Assembly (NCBI GenBank): GCA_031279525.1
Contig: JAITIH010000255.1
Coordinates: 1-5,541, forward strand
Origin: Deltaproteobacteria bacterium
GTDB taxonomy: Bacteria; Desulfobacterota; Desulfarculia; Adiutricales; Adiutricaceae
DNA: 5,541 nt
Reading direction: 5' to 3'
The stretch's first letter is position 1. The number at the start of each line of letters is the position of its first letter. The notes beneath the pieces are model-generated. The model worked only from the letters and a program-made list of their open reading frames with translations, made no database searches and had not been told where the DNA came from. Below are positions 1 through 5,541 of the stretch, piece after piece. Position numbers and translations under genes: made by a program.

Positions 1-17
1 TTTGATGGGGGGTGACT

Positions 18-78
18 GGAAACGGGGACAAACAGTCTACCGCGCCAGTTGCCTACCCTACTTTCCGGACTTTTTGCG
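18..78. repeat. Possible degenerate intergenic repeat of the type linked to REP/Y1 transposases
   Basis: The stretch starts with GGAAACGGGGACA (18-30) and later has CTACTTTCCGGACTTTTTG (58-76). From memory, a GGAAACGGGGACAGAC...TACTTTT element recurs between genes of many bacteria and is often found near Y1 (REP-associated tyrosine) transposases. The region is noticeably less GC-rich than the operon. No transposase gene is in the window and only one copy is present, so the assignment rests on recalled similarity. Confidence 0.3.
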
Positions 79-175
79 AAGCCATCATAAATCCCTTTCG
101 TAAGGCCAAAGCGGCCCGCGTCGCGATAAGACGCCGTTGGCCCTAAAACCCGCCGGGACGGCTGGAAAGACGCGA

Positions 176-190
176 TCGCCTTTTAGGCGA
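176..190. repeat. Small inverted repeat downstream of the operon
   Basis: TCGCC (176-180) and GGCGA (186-190) pair around a 5-base loop, 9 bases from the larger hairpin at 200-226. The stem is short, and such a match is not rare in GC-rich DNA. It is reported because the two sit together right after the operon. Confidence 0.25.
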
Positions 191-199
191 AAGGCCGCT

Positions 200-226
200 T
201 TTTGGCTTAAGGCTTATTAGCCAAAA
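200..226 (-). repeat. Inverted repeat just downstream of the operon's last gene (possible transcript end or stabilising hairpin)
   Basis: Bases 200-207 (TTTTGGCT) and 219-226 (AGCCAAAA) are perfect 8-base complements around an 11-base loop, 15 bases past the stop codon of the GldG-type gene. On neither strand is the stem followed by a separate run of T, so it is not a classical intrinsic terminator. It could form a 3' hairpin that protects the transcript, or do nothing. A second small inverted repeat lies next to it at 176-190. Confidence 0.45.
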
Positions 227-241
227 GAGCCGGCCGTCCGG

Positions 242-1768
242 TCAGGAGGCCCGGCGACGGCGGTAGTAAAGGGCCCAGGCCAGGACGGCTAAGCTCGGCC
301 AGACGACCGCCGGCAGCCAGAACATGGCCCGGGCCAGGTTCTGGGAGACGTAAAAAGACTCGCCAGGCGAGCTTGGGGCCAGGTCGTCCTGGGCCCCTAA
401 GAGCCAGCCCAAAAGGCCGTCCATTAAGGCCCGGTTGCCGGGGTTGCCGACGAAGGCGTTGGCGGCCAGGTCCGAGTCGGCCAAAAGGGCTAGCCGCCCG
501 CCTCCGGCTAAGGATGTGGCCGTGGCCAGGGCCAGGGGCCCGGCTGGGTCGGCCTGGGAGTCCAGTTTAGGTCGCCGCTTGGCGATGGCCGCGAGGTCGG
601 TTTCCAGATAGGACTCCGGCCCGCTTAAGGCAACGGCCCAGGTGTGGCCGGCCAAAGGGTCTTCCGGGTCGGCCGTCTCCTCAAAGCCCTCGGCTTTGAG
701 GATGGCCCCGGCCAGGGGCCAGACCACGGGCTGGGTTAGGCCCACGGTGGCCGGGTGGGCCGGGAAGTTGGAGCTGACCGGGAAAAAGTCGTTGGTCCCG
801 GCCCAGGCCGTCTCCGGGTCGACCAGAAGGCCTGGGGCCAGGACCAGGCCTAAGGGGCTAAAGGCTTCCGGGTCCAGCCCCGGGGCCAGGGGGTCCTGGA
901 GGGCCATGAGCTTCCCGCCCTGGGCCAGGTAGTTCAATAGGGCCGAGTTTTTTTCCGGGGTTAAGGCCGCGGTCGGGCCGGCGAGGATGGCCCCGTCCCC
1001 CTCGCGGGGGAGTGGGGCGTCGGGGGCCCAGAAGAAGTCGCGGAGAAAGATCTTGCGTTTTTCCAGGCTGGCCGACCAGGCGGCTAGGCCTAATGGGCTA
1101 AGGTCCTGGGTCGACTTTTCCCCGTCGCCGACGAGGTTATAGACGATCCGGCTAGGGGAGGAAAGGCGCTGGACGGCCGCGGCGAGGCCTTGGCGGGAGA
1201 AGGGGTTGACCGTCTCGGCGTAGGGGCCGGAGCGGACGACCACCTGGTCCGGCAAGGCCAGTTGGATGGCCTGGCCTTTGCTTACGGCCTCGGCCCGGCC
1301 GGGGCCGTGGGATTTAACGACGGCGATTTTGGCCGAGGCCCTGGCGTAGAGGCTTAAAAGGGGCCCATGGCGAGCCTCGCCCCCGGCCGAGAGAAAGACC
1401 TCCAAGGTCGTGGCCGCGGGCAGCCTTTCTATGGCTTTGAGCTCGGCGGGGCTAAGGGCCAGGCCCTCGGCCCCGCCAGGGTTGTAAATGGGTAAAGAGG
1501 TCAAAGCCCCCGCGGCCGTTAAGGCTAAAAGGGCCAAAAGGCAGGAGCCGGCCCTTTTAAGGCGGCGGCGGCCGGCCGGCCGGCCCCAGGCGGCTAGGTC
1601 GGCCTTGATGGCGGCCGGGCCGTAGACGAGCGAAAGGGCCAGCCCCAAAAAGGCGGGCAGAAGAAAAAACCCAGGGTAATTGGGGGCGACCAGCCAAGCC
1701 CCTAAGCCCAGGGCCAAAAGGCCTAAGGCCACGGCCCTTAGGCCTTTACCGGCCTTTCTTTTGACCAC
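242..1768 (-). CDS. GldG-type ABC transporter auxiliary membrane protein
   Basis: This 508-residue protein resembles the GldG/ABC_transp_aux family ('ABC-type transport system involved in gliding motility, auxiliary component'). Membrane segments are predicted at about 9-28, 31-50 and 74-92, then a large extracytoplasmic region (about 95-475), a C-terminal segment at 483-501 and a basic end (YYRRRRAS). Family-like features are the LSPAELKAIERL block after the third segment (105-116), TTLEVFLS (120-127), the LLNYLAQGGKLMALQDP region (277-293), and near the end LLADSDLAANAFVGNPGNRA (428-447), the counterpart of the DSDFASN...GNR block I recall from GldG proteins. The GTG at 1768 overlaps the lipoprotein gene by 23 bases and gives a basic N-terminus (KRKAGKGLR) before the first membrane helix; a GTG at 1732 is a less attractive alternative. 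Biochemical role is unknown. Family members usually sit with GldA/GldF-like ABC subunits, which are not seen here. Confidence 0.82.
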   Translation of the reverse strand: MVKRKAGKGLRAVALGLLALGLGAWLVAPNYPGFFLLPAFLGLALSLVYGPAAIKADLAAWGRPAGRRRLKRAGSCLLALLALTAAGALTSLPIYNPGGAEGLALSPAELKAIERLPAATTLEVFLSAGGEARHGPLLSLYARASAKIAVVKSHGPGRAEAVSKGQAIQLALPDQVVVRSGPYAETVNPFSRQGLAAAVQRLSSPSRIVYNLVGDGEKSTQDLSPLGLAAWSASLEKRKIFLRDFFWAPDAPLPREGDGAILAGPTAALTPEKNSALLNYLAQGGKLMALQDPLAPGLDPEAFSPLGLVLAPGLLVDPETAWAGTNDFFPVSSNFPAHPATVGLTQPVVWPLAGAILKAEGFEETADPEDPLAGHTWAVALSGPESYLETDLAAIAKRRPKLDSQADPAGPLALATATSLAGGGRLALLADSDLAANAFVGNPGNRALMDGLLGWLLGAQDDLAPSSPGESFYVSQNLARAMFWLPAVVWPSLAVLAWALYYRRRRAS

Positions 1769-2456
1769 GGAAGAACTCGCGAAGGTCCTCTTCCAAGGAC
1801 TTAATGATTTGTCCGTAGGCCGCGGTCAAGGCCTGGCTAAGCTCTTGGGCCGCCCGGCCGCGGCCCTCGACGAAGGGCGTCTGGGCCTGGTAGGTTCTGG
1901 ACAGGACGATGCCGACCCTTTCCCGGCGGACGTCGTTTAGGGTCGCGGCCAAGACGATCCGGGCCACGGGCGGGTCCTGGGTGAAGTCGCCCAAAAACTC
2001 GGCCAAATAGCCCTCCAGGACGAAGTCGGCCGACTTTTGGCCCTGGGAGCGGACGAATTGGGCGTCCGGGCTCGTCAAGTCCAGGTAAGTGGCCAGACCG
2101 TCGGCCAGCAAGCGGCCGGGCGGGGCCACCAGCTCGTTGTAGAAGTCCTCCAACATCTGGCCTTGGCGGGACTTATAGATGAGCTTGCGGGTCTCGTAGG
2201 CCGCGGCCACGCCCAGTTGGTTGACTCGGACCACGAACGGCCGGACTTTGACGATGGTCGGGGCTGGCCAGGTCGGGCTGACGTCGAAGGTGTTGATGAC
2301 CGGGTAAGCCTTTTCCAGGCCGCAACCGGCCAGGGCCAGGGCCAAGGCGACCAAGAGGGCTCCTAAGGCCAACTGGGCCGAAGGCCCTGCTGGCCCGGCT
2401 AAAGGCGGCTTGTTGGGGCCTTGGCTAAGCTTAGAGGACGCGGGCTTGGGGGTCAC
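1746..2456 (-). CDS. ABC-type transport auxiliary lipoprotein (PqiC/ABC_trans_aux family)
   Basis: This is a lipoprotein partner of the MCE transporter, of the family that includes PqiC. The GTG start forms a GTGA overlap with the MCE gene's stop and has a proper ribosome-binding site (GAGG, 7 bases upstream). The signal peptide is unusual: about 28 polar, proline-rich residues precede the hydrophobic core (29-41), which ends in the lipobox LAGC with the lipidated cysteine at 45. Gly at +2 (no Asp) predicts outer-membrane sorting if the enterobacterial Lol rule applies. The mature part shows the family pattern: VRPFVV (71-76), YETRKLIYK (87-95), APPGRLLADGLATYL (111-125), ADFVLEGYLAEF (143-154) and a C-terminal helical segment from about 197. 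Length, 236 residues, is normal for the family. It probably docks on the MCE ring from the outer membrane, by analogy with PqiB-PqiC. It could also be called a DUF330-type protein. Confidence 0.88.
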   Translation of the reverse strand: MTPKPASSKLSQGPNKPPLAGPAGPSAQLALGALLVALALALAGCGLEKAYPVINTFDVSPTWPAPTIVKVRPFVVRVNQLGVAAAYETRKLIYKSRQGQMLEDFYNELVAPPGRLLADGLATYLDLTSPDAQFVRSQGQKSADFVLEGYLAEFLGDFTQDPPVARIVLAATLNDVRRERVGIVLSRTYQAQTPFVEGRGRAAQELSQALTAAYGQIIKSLEEDLREFFRGQKKGR

Positions 2457-3406
2457 GGCTTAACCTCGCTGGGGGCCTGGCCAAAGAGGATCTGGCTAGG
2501 ATAGCGCTTGGCCGTCTCCGAGAACTCGCGCAGGTTTTCGGTCATGATCCGGAAATTATCCATGGCCGGGCTCAGTTTGTCTTGGGAATCGCGGAGGACC
2601 TGCTCGGCCCGGCTAAGGGTGGTCTTTAGGCGCTTAATGGCCTCGCCCGCCTCGGCCACCCAGTCTTGGATGTTTAGGCCCTTGATTTCGCCGGACAAAA
2701 GGGTGGTCAAATTCCCGACGTTGTCCGAGGTCGACTGGAGGGTCTTTAAGGTCGCGCTCGCGTCGCGCGAGACGATTTCGGCCTGGGAGTTTAAAGTGGC
2801 GGCCAAAAGGCTAAAGTTGCTCAGGGTCTGGTCCAGCTTCTGGCCTAGACGGTCGAAGTCCACCGTCCTAAAGGAGCGGACCACCCGCGAGAGAGACTCG
2901 CTGATTTCCAAGACCGTGCCCGGGGCGTTGGGGATCATCAACAAGGTCGTCTTAAAGCGGGGATGGGGCGTCTCCTCGGAGTCGGTGTCGGAGCGGTAGT
3001 CGAGATCCAAAAAGCAGACCCCCGAGACCCCCTGGAAGGAGAGGTAGATGCGCAAGCCCGACTCGATCTCGTTTTCCAGGTACTCCCTAGCCTCCAAGGT
3101 CGTGGTGTTGTCATGCCCCGACAGAAGGGTGGGGTGGAGGAAGAAGTCCACCTCCACCACCTTCTGGCCGGAGGAGCCGCTAAGGCCCGGCAGGCCAATG
3201 GCCGAGACCTGGCCGACCTTAAAGCCCCGGAAGTTGACCGGGGCCCCCACGGAGAGGCCTTGGACCGAGTGGTCGAAAAAGGTCACGCACTTTAAAGTGG
3301 GCTGAAACGCCGAGGATAGGCCAAAGAAGATCACCCCGCCGGCCAGGATGAGGAAGCCGGAGATGGCGAAAAGGCCTATTTTAAAATAATTCGTTTGTTT
3401 GCTCAT
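2453..3406 (-). CDS. mlaD: MlaD-type MCE-domain protein with long helical C-terminal tail
   Basis: This is the periplasmic substrate-binding/tunnel subunit of the lipid transporter. It has one N-terminal membrane anchor (about residues 9-30) followed by a single MCE domain (about 37-140). The domain's consensus start is clear in FDHSVQGLSVGAPVNFRGFK (44-63), followed by VGQV. The hydrophobic stretch around 118-136 (RIYLSFQGVSGVCFLDLDY) would correspond to the pore-lining region of MCE rings. The rest (about 165-300) is polar, heptad-like and predicted helical. At 317 residues it is much longer than E. coli MlaD (about 183), so the tail may extend the ring into a periplasmic needle. The C-terminus carries YPSQILFGQAP (302-312), a motif I associate with MCE proteins partnered with PqiC-type lipoproteins. 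The ATG start lies 32 bases after the ATPase stop, the only real gap in the operon, and is preceded by only a weak ribosome-binding site. The gene ends in a GTGA overlap with the next. Confidence 0.95.
   Translation of the reverse strand: MSKQTNYFKIGLFAISGFLILAGGVIFFGLSSAFQPTLKCVTFFDHSVQGLSVGAPVNFRGFKVGQVSAIGLPGLSGSSGQKVVEVDFFLHPTLLSGHDNTTTLEAREYLENEIESGLRIYLSFQGVSGVCFLDLDYRSDTDSEETPHPRFKTTLLMIPNAPGTVLEISESLSRVVRSFRTVDFDRLGQKLDQTLSNFSLLAATLNSQAEIVSRDASATLKTLQSTSDNVGNLTTLLSGEIKGLNIQDWVAEAGEAIKRLKTTLSRAEQVLRDSQDKLSPAMDNFRIMTENLREFSETAKRYPSQILFGQAPSEVKP
2464..2467 (-). promoter_or_regulatory. Shine-Dalgarno of the auxiliary lipoprotein gene
   Basis: The coding strand reads GAGG seven bases before the GTG at 2456. 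It is the only well-formed ribosome-binding site at any junction in the window, and it supports GTG as the true start of the lipoprotein. It lies inside the last codons of the MCE gene. Confidence 0.6.
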
Positions 3407-3438
3407 GGATAATCCGGCGGTTAAGGGGTTTACCGGTC

Positions 3439-4230
3439 CTAGTTTCGTTCTTTGCCATTGGCCGGCGACCGCAGGAAAAAGGCGGCCGTGGCGGGGTTAA
3501 GCGATTTCGTGGCCATGTAGGCCGGGGATCCGTGGTCGGTGACGCCCCGGCTTTTTTTGTCCAGGAGGATGGCCCGGTCCACTATGGCCATGACGCTGCG
3601 CAGCTCGTGGGTGACCATCACGAAGGCGATGGAAAGGTTCCTGGCTAAGGTGAGGATGAGGTTGTCCAAGCCGGCCGAGGTGATGGGGTCAAGGCCGGCC
3701 GAGGGCTCGTCAAGGAATATGAGCTTGGGGTCTAAGGCCAGGGCCCGGGCGATGGCCGCCCTTTTGCGCATGCCTCCGGAGAGGGTGGCCGGGGAGGCCC
3801 GCTCGAAGCCGTTTAGCCCGACCAGGTCCAGCTTGAGGCGGGCGATGGTCTCGATGGCTCCTTTGGGCAGGGCGGAAAACTCCTTTAAGGGCAAAGAGAC
3901 GTTCTCCAAGAGATCCATGTCCCCGAAAAGGGCCCCGCTCTGGTACATCATGCCGAAGCGGCGGCGCAGATCGTCCATGCCCGCCCCCTCGTCGGCCCAA
4001 AGGTCCTGGCCGAAGACGAGGACCCGGCCCCTTTGGGGCCGCTCAAGGCCCACCAGGTGGCGCAAAAGGGTGCTTTTGCCGCAGCCGCTGGGCCCGAGGA
4101 CGCCCAAGATTTCCCCGGCGTGGACGGTGAAGGAGACCCGCTCCAAAAGGGGCGGGGCCCCTGGGTAGGCCACGGTCAGGTCCACGGCCGACAAAGGGTC
4201 GTCGGTTGGAGCCTTACCAGTTAAGAACAT
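3439..4230 (-). CDS. mlaF: MlaF-type ABC transporter ATP-binding protein
   Basis: This is the cytoplasmic ATPase that powers the MlaE-type permease. From the ATG at 4230 it has 263 residues, close to E. coli MlaF. All nucleotide-binding motifs are intact: Walker A GPSGCGKST (46-54), Q-loop Gln97 within YQSGALF (typical of the Mla/Ttg2A branch), signature LSGGM (150-154), Walker B LIFLDEP with catalytic Glu175, D-loop SAGLDP (177-182) and H-loop His208. The frame is open further upstream, to an ATG at 4356. That 42-residue extension is Trp/Pro/Arg-rich and is read from the tail of the permease gene in another frame, so I place the start at 4230, just before the conserved domain. This start overlaps the permease stop by 17 bases. 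No Shine-Dalgarno is visible, consistent with coupled translation. The short C-terminal tail beyond the ABC domain (about 235-263) is where MlaF-type proteins carry family-specific contacts. Confidence 0.95.
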   Translation of the reverse strand: MFLTGKAPTDDPLSAVDLTVAYPGAPPLLERVSFTVHAGEILGVLGPSGCGKSTLLRHLVGLERPQRGRVLVFGQDLWADEGAGMDDLRRRFGMMYQSGALFGDMDLLENVSLPLKEFSALPKGAIETIARLKLDLVGLNGFERASPATLSGGMRKRAAIARALALDPKLIFLDEPSAGLDPITSAGLDNLILTLARNLSIAFVMVTHELRSVMAIVDRAILLDKKSRGVTDHGSPAYMATKSLNPATAAFFLRSPANGKERN

Positions 4231-5341
4231 AGAAAACCACCGCGAAGAGGCTGTCCAAGAAAGCCACCGTGATAATGTTGGTGACCACGCCTTTGGTGGT
4301 CGACTCGCCCACGGCCTCGGGCCCGTCCCCGGCGGCCAGGCCCCTTTGGCAGCCAATGGCGGCCACGACGAAGCCGAAAACCAAAGCCTTGAAAAGCCCG
4401 GTGGCGATGTCCGAGGCGTCGACGTGCTGGGCCAGCTCGTCCCAGAAGACCCGAAAGGGGTAGCCCAAGGAGATCATGACCAGATTTCCGCCCAATAAGC
4501 CGGCTAGGTTGGCCAAAACGGCTAAAAACGGCGTGGCCAGGGTCAGGGCCAAAGCCCGGGGGAGGGCCAGATCCCGGTTCGGGTTGAGGCCTAAGGTGAC
4601 GAAGGCGTCGATTTCCTGATTGGTCTTCATGGAGCCCAACTCGGCCGAAAAGGCCGAGCCGGTCCGGCCGGTCAGGACGATGGCCGTCATGAGGGAGCCT
4701 AGCTCCCTTAGCATGGCCAGGCCCACCAGGTCGGCCACGAAAATGTCCACCCCGAACATGCGCATGAACATGGCCGACTGGAAGGCCAAGATAAGGCCCA
4801 CCAGAAAGGCCACCAAGGCCGTGACCGGCAGGGAGTTGACCACGGCCGTCTCGACGATTTTTAAGACCAAGGCCCAGCGGCCGGCCCATGGTCGGCGGGC
4901 CAAGCCGGCCAAGTGCCCCAAAAGCTCTCCGAAAAAGACCAAGATCTCGGTTAGATCCCGCCAAACTAAGTCAAGGCCCAGGCCGATTTCCTCAATTAAG
5001 GAGAGCTTAGGGGGAGCGGTCAGGGTCCGAGCCCGGCCTAAAGTCTCCTGGGCCAGGCTCCAGATGGGGACGAAGGCCTCGGGCATCTCGCCTAGCGAGC
5101 ATTCGGCTCCTTTGGCTTTGGCCGTCTCTAAGGCCCAAATGAGTTGGGCCGCCCCGTTGAGGTCAAGGCTGGTTAAGCCGCTTAGGTCCCAGAAAAGTTG
5201 GTCTTTTGGGCCTAGCTTGAACAGGAAGTCCCAAAGGCCCGCCGGGGCCTGGGCGTTTAGCTCGCCGGCCAGGCTTAGCCGGCCTTGGCTGGCCAAGATT
5301 CGAAAGCCGCCCGCGGGCGGCGAGGGGGCGGGGCTACTCAT
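4214..5341 (-). CDS. mlaE: MlaE-family phospholipid ABC transporter permease with fused N-terminal STAS domain
   Basis: This is the inner-membrane permease of an MCE/Mla lipid transporter, 375 residues against roughly 260 for E. coli MlaE. The extra length is an N-terminal STAS domain (about residues 12-105, with DLSGLTSLDLNG at 52-63), the fold of the separate E. coli subunit MlaB. The MlaE domain follows from about 115 to the end: an amphipathic lead-in, hydrophobic segments near 165-190, 200-225, 262-292 and 315-332, and a last one at 351-373. The family hallmark is clear at 211-262: LRELGSLMTAIVLTGRTGSA, then the SMKTNQEIDA stretch and ALPR. The GPEAVGESTTKGVV block at 340-353 also fits. 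The usual LRELGP proline is a serine here (216). The ATG at 5341 overlaps the upstream gene's stop and has no clear Shine-Dalgarno, so it is probably translated by coupling. In the STAS domain the usual DSxG phosphorylation motif reads DLNG (60-63), so control by serine phosphorylation is unlikely. Confidence 0.95.
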   Translation of the reverse strand: MSSPAPSPPAGGFRILASQGRLSLAGELNAQAPAGLWDFLFKLGPKDQLFWDLSGLTSLDLNGAAQLIWALETAKAKGAECSLGEMPEAFVPIWSLAQETLGRARTLTAPPKLSLIEEIGLGLDLVWRDLTEILVFFGELLGHLAGLARRPWAGRWALVLKIVETAVVNSLPVTALVAFLVGLILAFQSAMFMRMFGVDIFVADLVGLAMLRELGSLMTAIVLTGRTGSAFSAELGSMKTNQEIDAFVTLGLNPNRDLALPRALALTLATPFLAVLANLAGLLGGNLVMISLGYPFRVFWDELAQHVDASDIATGLFKALVFGFVVAAIGCQRGLAAGDGPEAVGESTTKGVVTNIITVAFLDSLFAVVFYVLNW

Positions 5342-5541
5342 CGTTCGTTGGTAGGGAATTTATTATCGCGGCCTGGGCCGCGCTTTCCTTGGCCAAAAAA
5401 TCGGCGAGGCGGCTGGAGTCGTCTGGCCCAAAGAGCAAAGGGCCGGCTGCGTCGGCCAGGCATTGGTCGGCGGCCAGCTTAATGGCCGCCGGGTCCCCTA
5501 AGGCGGTCCGCAAGTCCGCGGCCAGGCCGTCCAAGGCCGCC
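5334..5541 (-). CDS. Unrecognised protein, C-terminal end only (gene runs off the right edge)
   Basis: The reading frame is open from the window edge to a TAG stop and gives about 68 residues, ending in SLPTNDE. The first possible start inside the window is a TTG at 5534, but the frame stays open upstream of it (two alanine codons) and no ribosome-binding site is visible, so this is most likely the tail of a longer protein. The visible part is alanine- and leucine-rich, probably helical and soluble: there is no membrane segment, signal peptide or cysteine motif beyond a single Cys. I do not recognise the family. Its stop overlaps the start of the permease gene by 8 bases (ATGAGTAG on the coding strand), which strongly suggests co-transcription and translational coupling with the lipid transporter. 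Whether it belongs to the same pathway cannot be told from this fragment. Confidence 0.7.
   Translation of the reverse strand, partial: AALDGLAADLRTALGDPAAIKLAADQCLADAAGPLLFGPDDSSRLADFLAKESAAQAAIINSLPTNDE

Larger units (their letters stand above)
1..241. other. Non-coding region downstream of the operon
   Basis: No credible gene is seen on either strand. The composition differs from the coding part, with more A/T-rich patches. It contains the inverted repeats at 176-190 and 200-226, the possible repeat at 18-78, and an 11-codon minus-strand frame (88 to 53) that has a purine-rich AAAGGGA just upstream but is too short to call. Confidence 0.6.

Noticed and set aside
53..88. Short minus-strand frame with two ATGs (88 and 85) behind AAAGGGA, encoding 11 residues
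   Set aside because: It is too short to support, its sequence overlaps the possible repeat, and no downstream gene is in view that it could lead.
230..241. CCGG-N4-CCGG followed by CTCTTTT on the minus strand as an intrinsic terminator
   Set aside because: A four-base stem with a short interrupted T-run is too weak and is expected by chance in this GGCC-rich sequence.
3407..3438. The 32-base gap between the ATPase and MCE genes as a regulatory site
   Set aside because: I see no convincing promoter, operator or stable hairpin in it; only short chance complementarities.
4231..4356. N-terminal extension of the ATPase gene to an ATG at 4356
   Set aside because: The extra 42 residues are Trp/Pro/Arg-rich, lie inside the permease coding region in another frame, and match no ABC-domain sequence. 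The ATG at 4230 gives the normal family length.
4221..4964. Minus-strand frame of 247 codons within the permease gene
   Set aside because: Its Gly/Arg/His/Pro-rich product is an out-of-frame reading of the MlaE domain, whose real frame has clear family motifs.
4620..5354. Long plus-strand open frame opposite the permease gene (244 codons)
   Set aside because: It is a shadow of the GC-rich permease gene: basic, low-complexity translation, no recognisable domain, and no start signal. The same goes for the other plus-strand frames over the operon.
5334..5534. A complete 66-residue protein starting at TTG 5534
   Set aside because: The frame is open past that TTG to the window edge and no ribosome-binding site can be seen, so a truncated longer gene is more likely.
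1..5541. CRISPR array, tRNA or rRNA gene, or insertion sequence
   Set aside because: No regularly spaced direct repeats, no cloverleaf or rRNA-like sequence, and no transposase gene were found on either strand.

Overview
The window is one end of a tightly packed operon, read entirely from the minus strand (right to left). It is GC-rich and uses GCC heavily for alanine. The gene set is that of a diderm (Gram-negative) bacterium: an MCE/Mla-type phospholipid ABC transporter, an outer-membrane-type auxiliary lipoprotein, and a GldG-type membrane protein. The STAS-MlaE fusion, the long single-MCE protein and the PqiC-type lipoprotein, in this order, suggest a Desulfobacterota/'deltaproteobacterial' lineage. 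That placement comes from gene order and protein style, not from a database comparison.

Layout in transcription order: (1) the 3' end of an unrecognised gene entering from the right edge (5541 to 5334); (2) an MlaE-type permease with a fused N-terminal STAS domain (5341 to 4214); (3) the MlaF-type ATPase (4230 to 3439), whose start lies inside the permease gene; (4) an MlaD-type MCE protein with one transmembrane anchor and a long helical tail (3406 to 2453); (5) a PqiC/ABC_trans_aux-family lipoprotein (2456 to 1746); (6) a GldG-type ABC transporter auxiliary protein with three N-terminal and one C-terminal membrane segments (1768 to 242). Junctions are overlaps of 8, 17, 4 and 23 bases plus one 32-base gap, so the genes are probably co-transcribed and translationally coupled. 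No promoter is visible; it should lie beyond the right edge.

Functional picture: two copies each of the ATPase and the STAS-permease would form the inner-membrane ABC core, a ring of MCE subunits would sit on it and project into the periplasm, and the lipoprotein would meet that assembly from the outer membrane. This is known for Mla/Pqi relatives and inferred here. The last gene is the odd one. GldG-type proteins normally accompany an ABC-2 permease and ATPase (GldF/GldA), not an MCE system.

Bases 1 to 241 contain no convincing gene. They hold inverted repeats just after the last stop codon and a GGAAACGGGGACA motif near the left edge that resembles an intergenic repeat associated with REP/Y1 transposases. 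No known system here looks wholly new. The best leads are the GldG-type gene attached to the lipid transporter, the unknown first gene coupled to it, and the non-phosphorylatable-looking STAS site.
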